A stretch of 64,000 bases of DNA from Sycon ciliatum (taxonomy: Eukaryota > Porifera > Calcarea > Leucosolenida > Sycettidae): NCBI RefSeq assembly GCF_964019385.1, contig NC_088653.1, positions 8,918,290-8,982,289 of the forward strand, given 5' to 3'. The notes beneath the pieces are model-generated. The model did not search any database. It was not told the DNA's origin and saw nothing but the letters and a program-made list of their open reading frames with translations. How positions within the stretch are numbered: position 1 is the stretch's first letter; every line of letters begins with the position of its first letter. The translations under genes were made by a program, and so were the position numbers. Positions 27,340 to 36,828 of the stretch are shown piece by piece.

Positions 27340-29190
27340 CTGTGACCATTACACGGTACGGGCTGAATACGAATGCAGAGTCACAACTCCATGGCGCTTC
27401 GAGAGGGAAAGTGATTCTGTAAAAAGAAATATTGAGGAAAACAACGAGATTCCAAGACCTCCAGCAAGTCTTTCATGCTATGGAAGAGTAAACTCCCCGA
27501 ACAACTCCGTTCGTAGGCGCAGTATGCCCTATTGTACTGGAACAGTCGAAAACTCGAAGAAATTCCTCCAATATCAGAGCCCAGAAACGCTCAACCGCTC
27601 GCACTTTGGAGCTGTTTCCATTGCCCATTGACTCCTTATTCTTTGCTTGCTTTTATGCTAAGAGAACATATGCTGGATCCCTGTAGCTGTACTGCTTAGC
27701 CGCGTGCTCATTCGGTAGAAATGTGTGAATACTACTACTAATAATCTGACGTGAGTGAGGTACATGGGCACCTCAGGAACACAAGTTTGAAATCAGCAAG
27801 TAGTCAACTTTTGCATGAATTTATTCCGGAACCATGTCTGGTAGGCCCCACCCGTGAAAAAAACATTTGTCTCTTCTTGCCGGCCAATTGTTCCACCTTG
27901 TGTGTCCGATGGCTGCAGACGTCGAAATCCGTTACACCCCGATTATACGTGGCCGGAAATCTTCTGGCATTTTGCACGATTGACAACATTTACTGTCATG
28001 CAATTGTTGCCCGATTTTTGAACTCAGACTGACAAACCTACAAACCTACTCATCTTGTGGTTCATGGTTGCCTATACAAACTCTATACAGTCATGTAGCT
28101 CCCTCTGCAAATCCATAGCATTCTGATGGTCCCGTGACATTGATCATGCACCCTGTGTAGGGCCTAGGGCGGTACGGGCTGAGCGTTTGTTTGTTCCTGT
28201 GAATTGCGACGGCGTGTACACCCCTTTCCATCATGTCAACTACTTGGTAAATCATCGAAAACATCCACAATCTCAAGTACTAATACTTATCTTTTCTCCG
28301 GTCCAAGTGCTGTCTGAAACCTGGCTGGCTGTCCCAGTGAACTCCGGCTGGTGTTGTTGAGAGTCAGCTACGACCTTGCTGCCCTTCGCCACGATATGAG
28401 ACAAAACTACTTCAGTATGACTGCGGTGTCACCACTGCCAGCACTTAGTCTTTCAGCGTGTCTCTGCCAGGAGCTTCGCCACCATTTGGGACACGATGTT
28501 GTGATCGACAGCACTCATCCCCGACTCCATAGCCTCTCGATCTCATCACTGCGCCCACGGAAAAATTCTCAAGGACTCGTTGAAGCTTCGAAGAGTATGG
28601 TTGCGGTACAGGTAGGTGTCGACTCGACATGTCGAAGCTGAGTGACCAATTGTTTTTTCAACTACATGTTCACTTCCACAATATTTGCTGGTCGTCCGAA
28701 ACGCAATGATTTGTGTAGCTGTCAACCATGGTCAACAGTGACTCTGCTCCGCCTTGTACGCAACTTGCTGGTGTGTGGCGGATTACGCTCAGCTCGTTTT
28801 AGCTGTTTCCGCCTTTCGCAAATCGATCAGCAGCTCCCAAACTTCAGGTACATCAGTTTGCAGGCCCAATCAGGTGATGTAGACCTTCCGTAGGCTGGAC
28901 CGATTCATGATAGACGGCGCACGGCACTGTCTTTTCTTTCTCTACTACTAAGGACTAGTACACTGTGGATCTACTATGAAAAAATATATAGATGAGTTGT
29001 GGTGTTGTGTGGCTGCGAGTGGAAACTAAAAACTGGAGCACTTGAAAACTTCAACTACCACGAGGAAAAACAAAGACCACGATGGCAGGTTCAACGGAGT
29101 TGCGCAGAACAAGAGCAAACGCATGAAAATATTTGCGAGTGAAAAATACGTTTTTGCACTCTTTCGCTACGCTCAGCCGTGAAAAAACAA
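27340..29190. other. No gene recognised
   Basis: Short ORFs only. This region lies upstream of the retroelement's coding start and may include its 5' untranslated region. I saw no promoter motif or terminal repeat. Confidence 0.45.
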
Positions 29191-29191
29191 A

Positions 29192-29519
29192 ACATTCGCG
29201 CTATTCACATCATCCCATGTGAATAGAGTGAATGGATCCCGAATCGATTCCAGGGCTCATGACATGAAAATCGAACGACTTGAATGCACTTGAATCGATT
29301 CAAGTGTGTAGTCGAACGCACTCAGTGAGTGCGTTCGATTATGCACGCGAATCGATTCGCGAATCGATTCATGAATCGATTCGCGCTATTCACATCACCC
29401 CATGTGAATAGAGTGAATGGATTCCGAATCGATTCCAGGGCTCATGACATGAAATCGAACGACTTGAATGCATGCGAATGGATTCATGAATCGATTCAAG
29501 TGTGTAATCGAACGCACTC
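29192..29519. mobile_element. Two adjoining MITE copies, TIR AGTGCGTTCGATTA
   Basis: 29,328-29,519 is bounded by AGTGCGTTCGATTATGCACG and TGTGTAATCGAACGCACT, with internal GAATCGATTC repeats and a CCATGTGAATAGAGTGAATGG core. The left neighbour, 29,192-29,323, is a partial copy with the same right end. The unoccupied site is visible at 36,697 (GGCATGCACTGCATT). Together they imply a 5-bp CACTG duplication. The left end of the family also occurs at 16,803 and 23,416, followed by unrelated sequence. Confidence 0.75.
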
Positions 29520-29599
29520 ACTGCATTGGACTGTGTGAATGCACAGGCGTTGCAAGTAACTTGTACAGTCATGTAAACGAGAATTTTTGTAGCGGGTGT

Positions 29600-30097
29600 G
29601 AATGCAGCCTTAAAAGCGGTGCAAACTTTTCATGTGTGACCGCGGCCTTAGTGGAGGCCGAACTGTGAAAAGGAGTATCCTCAGTCAGCATGATCAAAAC
29701 GCGACGCAGCTCACCAGATCAAGGTGTGGGTCCTCTTTCGGTGGCGAAAGGCGGGCTCACGCCCCTACATGGCTACTTCCCATTGTCTAAACCCCAAGAC
29801 AATTATGTAGCCGACTGGGCCGGACTGGCCGAAATTAAAAAAAAACGCGAGCGGCTCAGGATGAATGACTACAATGTACTGTCGCGGACATGGACATCCA
29901 GTCGATTGACCAAGGCCGGCGCCCTCAGCGCGTACAGAACGTCGTCGTTGCATGCAGCGCACATGTTGATACGATGCTACCAGCAGCAGTGCTTGGTGAT
30001 GCATGCCATGCATGGCTGCATGGCCAGCGCCCTGGGGCCGCTAGACGTGCGACCGGATTTTCATGTCCACGACAGTACATGCATGATGATGTATAGA
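29600..30097. repeat. Dispersed block, copy 2 (truncated)
   Basis: It begins at the AAAAGCGGTGCAAAC end with GCGGCC|TTA and follows copy 4 (36,793-37,270) closely. It is then interrupted by the MITE at 30,100. Confidence 0.8.
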
Positions 30098-30099
30098 AT

Positions 30100-30249
30100 C
30101 AAGCATGGAAGGAAGGGCTTGGTGGAAAATTCATGCCCGCGTGTGTACGCTCGAGGGCTTGCCCGAGAGCGTACACACAAGGGCATGGAGTCCCTGAGGG
30201 CTACGCACGAGGGTACGCATTTTCCATCAAGACCTTCCTACCATGCTTG
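30100..30249. mobile_element. 150-bp palindromic MITE with hairpin core
   Basis: The ends CAAGCATGGAAGGAAGG and CCTTCCTACCATGCTTG are inverted, with AT on both sides. The centre is the hairpin core TACGCTC-GAGGGCTTGCCCGA-GAGCGTA, which recurs in the cluster just downstream. Confidence 0.65.
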
Positions 30250-30359
30250 ATTGTGTTTCAAACATACCGCATACATCAACAAGCAAACACCAATCACCGA
30301 TCAGCACGTCCTGATAACGTCCGGAGCTGAATATGAGCACGGGGGCATGAAGGTATAAA

Positions 30360-30930
30360 AGCGAGACTCCTCTAGGGGTGGTGGTCGGGGACGTGGAGGA
30401 TTCAGCTTGTTAGTTTCAGCTTGCTCGAGATGAAACTAACGGTTACTTCAGAACGAAACTTCACCTTGCTAGTTTCAGCTCCGTACGCTCGAGGGCTTGC
30501 CCGAGAGCGTACGGAGCTGAAACTTCACCTTGCTCGAGCTTGTTAGTTTCAGCTTGCTCGAGATGAAACTAACGGTTACTTCAGAACGAAACTTCACCTT
30601 GCTAGTTTCAGCTCCGTACGCTCGAGGGCTTGCGTACGCTCGAGGGCTTGCCCGAGAGCGTACGGAGCTGAAACTTCACCTTGCTCGAGATGAAACTAAC
30701 GGTTACTTCAGAACGAAACTTCACCTTGCTTCAGCTGAAACGGAGCTGGAACTTCAGCTTGTGAGTTTCAGCTCCCAAGCCCTTGAGCGTACGGAGCTCA
30801 GAACGAAACTTCAGCTTGTGACTGTGAGAGTGTGAGTTTGCCCGAGAGCATACGGAGCTGATACTTCGTGAGCTGAAACTTCAGAATGAAACTTCAGCCG
30901 TGCGCTCGAGGGCTTGCCCGAGAGCGCACA
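30360..30930. repeat. Cluster of strong hairpins in a degenerate satellite
   Basis: Phrases such as AGTTTCAGCTTGCTCGAG and GAAACTAACGGTTACTTC are repeated irregularly. Embedded hairpins have a constant GAGGGCTTGCCCGAG loop region and outer arms such as CAGCTCCGTACGCTC with GAGCGTACGGAGCTG (30,476-30,520 and 30,605-30,675). The last copy (30,897-30,930) has GTGCGCTC with GAGCGCAC. No coding content is believable. Confidence 0.75.
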
Positions 30931-31850
30931 CTGCCAGTGCCACAGACCCTTGCCGAGCTACGCTGATAGATGGCACCATAGCCTGGCATTTGCATAGCAA
31001 TAGACCAATCCCGAAAAGATTGTCTGGGTTCGAAAGGGGGCATGTCAACTGAGAGTACACTGTACAACACATACATGGCACTACCTGATCAGCATGCGGC
31101 ACAGGACGTGTTTGATAGTTCGCGTGTGAATGCGAGGGTAAGTACACGGTTTTCTCGTTAGTTGCATGCAAGAGAGACGATGCGACAGAAAGCAAAGCCC
31201 TTTGTAGTTTTCTCTCTCGCACTGGTAATGGTCTGCTGTTGGAGTTGAAATGCTAAGACATAATCCTTGTTTCGCTCTTCTGTGTATTGTAAAGAGGTCA
31301 AAGAACATGTAGAGCTCACTTTGATGAAGTAGGCAAGGCTGTGAGCGCTGTGGCTCAAAGCGATAGGCCCTAAATCTTACGAGATGTTTCGAGTGCTGTT
31401 GTTTGTTGCGAGCGCTTCGTCTTCGATGAGTCCTGCCTCTTTCCTGGCAGCTGCCCTCCTATAGGACCAACCACGAAGTGACTGTACTCATCTGCAGCCG
31501 ATCAATGTTATATAGTGCACAAGAAGATATCGTTTTCGCCAAGCCAGTGCCCCGCCAAAGACCATCGCCGTGTCACACCGTCGGAACGAGTTCATGATGA
31601 GAAACATCATTCGCGCGAGCGTGATAAAGAACTATTTCGAAAGACAACATAGCCTTTACCCCCGGGACGACAACTATGCGCACGTCCTGCAAGGGGAGAA
31701 TGTCACCAGCGACATCAAAGACGACGACGGCAGTATTTCGGAAACCTGGAGTCAGCGGAGGTCGTCCAGCTCCTCCGCGACCCGGTACATGTACAGTATA
31801 GGTGACATGTCGACAGGAGCGTGCGGAAACACTGCATACACTGTAGTAAT

Positions 31851-32708
31851 ACGGAGCATCAGCAAATCGAATTTTCGATTTGATTATTCGAATGGCAAAA
31901 AGAAAATCAGAGAGAAAATTCGAATGAAAAAGAGGTTCAGCATGTAGCGCAGTCCAGTATTTTCGAATCGAGTTTTTTTTAGCTTGAGCAGTTGAGGACT
32001 GGGATTTTGAGATGTGCAATGAACGGTGTTGCTGTTGTTTCTCATTGCCTTTGGGGATGACGCGAAGCGGCGGATGCTTCATCCGATTCAGGCTATTGGC
32101 GATAGGATCTCTCTTGGAGACCCCTTGAAAAGGCGGATCTCGGCCGAGCTCCTCCGCTATCCCTTGCATATCAGGAGACCCGCGGACGAATAGGTGAGGG
32201 TGGGCCCTACACTGCCTCAGCAGAATGAGATCCATGGTAAGGTCGACCCTCAAATATTTGGCACACTTTGAGTTGCCCTCTCCCTGCGGGGAACTCACCA
32301 TAGACGCAGATGCCGAGACAACGCCAGCAGGGCTACTGCAGTACTGGGAGCAGGAGGCATACCGGGGCTGGTAGTTGGTGACAAAGCCATGATTCCAGGA
32401 TACTTGAAATGAAACAAAATGCACACTTGATAAAACTACTTTTCACAGTTCGAGAGAGAGGAAAGCGTCAAGATTGACAAGAAGTCCGGACTAGTACTTT
32501 AGTAAGAACTAGTAGCTACATGCGCAAGAATGAGTACTCGTAGTGCGCCGTGTACTAGAGCACGCGCGGAGCATTCGAAAAGTATTCGAAAAGTATTTTC
32601 TGTTTGCGGGCATTTTTCAGTCGAACAAAGCCCTAGTTTCGACTGATTGAGTGCTTTTCGTGACGATTCTCGAATTTCATTCGAATATTCGATTTGCTGA
32701 TGCTCCGT
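31851..32708. mobile_element. TIR element, 858 bp, with Myb/SANT-like ORF
   Basis: The inverted ends ACGGAGCATCAGCAAATCGA and TCGATTTGCTGATGCTCCGT are nearly perfect over about 25 bp, with AAT on both sides (or TA if the end is set two bases inward). The inside holds a minus-strand Myb/SANT-like segment. No transposase was recognised, so it is probably a non-autonomous DNA transposon. Confidence 0.7.
32064..32424 (-). CDS. Myb/SANT-like DNA-binding segment
   Basis: The minus-strand frame opens at 32,424. Residues about 58-115 read LRVDLTMDLILLRQCRAHPH, then MQGIAEELGRDPPFQGVSKR and DPIANSLNRM. The pattern (DL-x-LLR...HP...IAEEL...F-x-GVS-x-R...L) matches the Myb/SANT-like domain common in transposon-associated proteins, though the usual central tryptophan is not seen. 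The open frame runs on to 31,573, past the element's inverted repeat, so the true end is probably near the HRSLHISKSQS stretch. The function would be DNA binding in the nucleus. Confidence 0.45.
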
Positions 32709-33512
32709 AATGTTGCGAGAGTTTGCGGAAGGAGTCCAACTCCAAGTCGGGAAATCCATCAGCGGTAATCATCTAGTTTAGGGTCCCAAATTATTTCGCA
32801 CTTTCCCAGTGTTCTCTGTACTTTCTGTGTACTTGAGAGTGTGCTTGAGTGTGTTTCGAAGTTTTGTGTCCTTAGAGTTGTTTCCTTTGACTTTGTGGTA
32901 ATGGCTGGGCGTCCCGCTCCAAAAGCTACCTGTAGGTGGGCGATGTGACTCCAGCTTCAGACTACAACAGTCAGGACTTGTAAATAGTTGAACTTTGTGA
33001 AGCAGCAGATCGAGAAGTTAGCTGAAATCGTAGCTGTTGCAGTATGTCGGCGCTATGTGTAGGTTGCATTTTTTACGGAGAGTCGATCGCCACGCGAATG
33101 TTTCTCTCCTCACCGAGAGCTAGCTGGCCTCCAAACTCCGTCAGGGTCTGCCTAAGGTACCGAAGGTCCTTTGACTAGCTGCTGGCAGGACTCCATCAAA
33201 TCCTTTAGCTTCAGCTTGGCGAGCAAAAGTCTCTCTCTCCTCCGCCATGAGCTGACACACACAAACTGAATACAAACCGATGCACTTCACACGTGCTGGC
33301 TTACACGCGTGCCCCCTTTCACGAACCCAGACAATCTTTTCGGGATTGGTCTATTAGCATGCATGCAGGGGATGTCACCGTACTCCGTAGCATGCTAGCA
33401 GGGCATTGCCATGCCGTAGTCCAGGCAATACACACAATTTCTGCCCTGGTACAAGTCGATGCTAATTGGCCGTCGGATGGCAACAAGCACGTGATATGTT
33501 TGAAGATGTGTT

Positions 33513-34693
33513 CTGTAGAGTGCTGCTGTGGATGCCGCCAGCCTTTTTACTAGGGCTCAAACGGTCACGGTTTTACCCCTGACGGTTAACTGCTAAGCTA
33601 ACGGTCGGTTAACCGGTTGTAACCTATAAGCCACGGCAATCCTGCGGACTCTTTTTTAACCGTATATTTGACTATACTCATTCAAAAAATGTACCCTATT
33701 CAGTACAACGCACACTTGTACATTCCCTTGCATGCTCATTCATACATACTCTCACACCAAGAGACCAGATATGACCGAGTTGACAGCCCAGAAATTGCGT
33801 ACGCGTGCGACAGCCCGCGAAAGTGCACACTTTGCAACGACCTGATACTTGAAAAATTGACTGAAAAGTTACTGCGTAACCGTTATCTTTATCGGTTAAC
33901 CGTTAATTCTTCGTAACCGGTCTGCAACCGGTTAATCGGACTAATCGTTTGAGCCCTACTTTTTACGCCCTTTGCCTTTGCCTTGGCTGTAGCTACCGCC
34001 TGTAAAAAAAAGGATCTCATTTCCTCTGCCCTGCCTTGCTTCTACTACGATTTATCCCGGCTATGTACCACGTGACGTGTACGTGGGTGAGCAAACAGGC
34101 CTGCATGTTGAGTATTGTAGGGTCTACATAATCTTTAGTCTATAGTGCAGGCGACATCGCTCACTAGCACTGTTGAATGTGATGACACTTGAACAGCTAG
34201 TCCGCCTCTAGACGACTAGAGCTCTGCTCTGGCGACACAGACAGTCGGCTTCATTTCGTTGTTGGTGTGGGAGCATCATGTCACTTGTCAGCAGAAAGAT
34301 CGGCCCGCAATGATTATGTAGACCTACATATGGATGTACACGAGTAGCACTGTACTTTTGTAGTGTGGAGCAGGCAGTAGAATCTGATGTCATGTTGTAC
34401 AGTCATGTACATAATCTACGCGTAAATCTACATCTTCTGACAGATCAGACAGATGAATGAAGCCACAGAGCTCTGGCCGCTGGAGCGTGCAGCGAACGTG
34501 TAGAGAGGATCTTGGACTGCTGCACCGTCCGTGCTTCAGTTGAATGCGGAATCTATTTTTTCTTGCTCGTTGCCGTCTGTGGGTGTTCTGGGCGGATGCG
34601 TGTTCTGCTTGCAGCCCTTCATATTGTTATTTTCTTAGAGTTTGAGTGACGCTCCGTCGCAATTTGGTTGCGGAAGTGAAGCGCTTTCGTTCG
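33513..34693. repeat. Dispersed block, copy 3
   Basis: It starts at GTAGAGTGCTGCTGTGG and runs to GCGCTTTCGTTCG. It is interrupted by the hAT-like MITE at 33,551 and ends where the GGCC end of a PIF/Harbinger-like sequence begins at TTA. Confidence 0.8.
33551..33958. mobile_element. hAT-type MITE, 408 bp
   Basis: The ends TAGGGCTCAAACG and CGTTTGAGCCCTA are perfect inverses. The flanks are CTTTTTAC on both sides (33,543-33,550 and 33,959-33,966). The paralogous blocks at 9506 and 37,310 read CAGCCTTTTTACG without the insert. The 8-bp duplication fixes it as hAT. The body is AACCGGTTA-rich. Confidence 0.92.
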
Positions 34694-34917
34694 TTAGGCC
34701 CCGGTCACACATGCACCTTTTTTGGCGGTTCCGCTAATGCGTAACTTACGCCTCCGCCGTTGCCTCGCCTTCATATTGTTATTTTCTGGAAGTTTGAGTG
34801 ACGCTCCGTCGCAATCTGGTTGCGGAAGTGAAGCGCTTTCGTTCGTTAGGCCCGGTCACACATGCACCTTTTTTGGCGGTTCCGCTAATGCGTAACTTAC
34901 GCTTCCGTCGTTGCCTC
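34618..34917. repeat. 151-bp direct tandem duplication
   Basis: CTTCATATTGTTATTTTC through GCGTAACTTACGC to TTGCCTCG occurs twice in a row (34,618 and 34,769), with few differences. It spans the end of copy 3 and the start of the adjoining GGCC-ended sequence, so the TTA junction is itself duplicated. Confidence 0.9.
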
Positions 34918-35622
34918 GGCAACGGCGGAGGCGTAAGTAATCATGGTCACGCTTTGGCGGAAAGTTTGGATTTCGCTACGCCAAAAAAATGCGAGCGGAA
35001 CCTCCGCTTTCGCAGATCCGCTTTGGCGGAACCTGCGTGGTGATGGCTTTGGAGTTTGGTGTACTACTTCTGCACTGAGTTCTGGTGTTGTTTGGTTGCC
35101 GTTTGGTATTCAGTTTTCATGTTGTTCTTCTTTGCCAATGAACTGTACGTTCTGGAGATCTCGCAAAACAATACTGCATCGTTATGAGTGGATAGTTGGT
35201 GAGGGAATCCGTCTCCCAACTCATAGGCCCCGATCGCGGATGATCTTCAACTCTCTCCAAGCAATACTTCCCAGAGTATCTAACACTAGGACTGCAACCA
35301 GGGAGTAGTAGAGTACTCTGCCACACCCTCACTGCAACTGCCGGCGTCCACGCAGTCGCTGGGTCGATGTTGGATCATGGAGGAGGCAACGACACCCTGC
35401 TATACAACTATAATATATTTTGATATTGATGTAAACTAAACTAATATTCAAATACACCCGTACTGCTACTGGGCGGCAGTGAATGTTCCCCTAATCCACG
35501 AGTGTACTTGACAGGAGACATTCAGCAGCCTGTCAGCGATCCACGATAGCTCTACTTACAAGCAAGGGTCGCTTCAACTCGGACAAGAACATCTAAAATT
35601 TCATAGGACGTGCTGCATTTGC

Positions 35623-35905
35623 CTGTCCCCGGGGAAAATTGCAATTCCGCGGCCGCGTTTTTTGCGATTTTTTAAAAGACCGCGTTTTCCGCGATTTTCC
35701 CGCGTTTTTTGAACTTTTTTGTTGCACTACACGTACACACGGTGCACTGTTCGGTCGTCAGCAACGTCTCATCGTGGCGGCTTTTTACGAAGATCAATAT
35801 TATTCACCGCATATTTACCGCAAATTCACCGCAAATTATGCCATATTATGCCGCGTTTTCCCCGCGTTTTTTGCGATTTTTTTCCGCAATTTTCCCCGTG
35901 GACAG
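35623..35905. mobile_element. 283-bp MITE, TIR CTGTCCCCGGGGAAAATTGC
   Basis: The inverted right end is GCAATTTTCCCCGTGGACAG. The flanks are ATTTGC on both sides (35,617-35,622 and 35,906-35,911), and the paralogue at 9056 reads GCTGCATTTGCATTTT uninterrupted. The 6-bp duplication does not clearly fit one superfamily. The body is rich in CGCGTTTT and GCGATTTT runs. Confidence 0.85.
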
Positions 35906-36256
35906 ATTTGCATTCCCTCTGCCAAAGCGGAGCGTTGAGCTATAATGATAGTATAATTGAGGAGCACAGTAGTTTACCATGTATGTTTGACTGCTGCATC
36001 GTGTGTACGTGTTCCGCCAAAGCGGCTGCGGTAGTTACGCTTTTCCCCTCCGCAAAAGCGGTGCAAGCTTTTCATGCGTGACCGCGGGCTGCACATCGTA
36101 CAAAACCGCATACAAACATCATGTTCTTTGAAGTGGGCATGGAAACATACGCGAAAAGTGAAAAATCACATCAACGTTCAAAGCCATCCCGGAGCGGCTT
36201 TGAACGCGGCTTTGAAAGCGGATTTCGGCTTTTAGTTTTCAGGCAAGTCGAAACGA

Positions 36257-36598
36257 GTGGTTTGGTGTGTCGAGTGCGCAGAGTTTTTGTTAGTTTTTGG
36301 AGAGTCCGGTAGCATTCCTCGAGTTGTCTTTTCTGCCAAGGTGGAGCTACGGCTGATAGAACTATGGGGAAAATACCAGCGAGAAAATGGAACTATGATT
36401 AAAAGAGCTGTTGCCGAGAAGAGGATTGCAGATGAGCTGAATCTGTGGGCAAAGCAGCTATCCGCAGATGTTCAGGAAATGATATACACGGCCGCTATGG
36501 TTCACAACTCCAGCACACTCAGAGGAATACACCAGTTGTGGAGGCGTTCCACCGAGATCATACTAGCGGACCAAGAAATAGTATTTTTGAAATATTGA
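36257..36598 (+). CDS. Myb/SANT-like ORF, copy C
   Basis: Third copy of the family at 23,022-23,306. It reads IPRVVFSAKVELRLIELWGK, then YQRENGTMIKRAVAEKRIAD, then ELNLWAKQL to FLKY, all in one frame. The usual first Met is Ile here, so the start would be upstream (a GTG/ATG near 36,257) or lost. Harbinger-like terminal sequences lie on both sides. Confidence 0.45.
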   Translation: MVWCVECAEFLLVFGESGSIPRVVFSAKVELRLIELWGKYQRENGTMIKRAVAEKRIADELNLWAKQLSADVQEMIYTAAMVHNSSTLRGIHQLWRRSTEIILADQEIVFLKY

Positions 36599-36828
36599 GC
36601 CAAGTGCCGCACGGTACTGGTGCGCTCAGCTCATGCAGAAATCAAAATTCCCGCTCTTCGCCATGGGTCACGCGGGTCACTTTTTACGTGTTTGGCATGC
36701 ACTGCATTTGACTGTGTGAATGCACAGGCGTTGCAAGTGACTTGTAGAGTCATGTAAACGCGAATGTTTGTACCGGGTGTGAATGCAGCCTTAAAAGCGG
36801 TGCAACCTTTTCATGTGTGACCGCGGCC

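Larger units (their letters stand above)
34697..36828. mobile_element. PIF/Harbinger-like region
   Basis: The left end is TTA|GGCCCCGGTCACACATG and the right end CATGTGTGACCGCGGCC|TTA, which are inverted with TTA outside both. The Myb/SANT-like ORF at 36,257-36,598 lies within. The two outer flanks are different parts of the dispersed block, so this is not a clean single insertion; rearrangement or several nested copies are likely. No DDE transposase was recognised. Confidence 0.45.
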
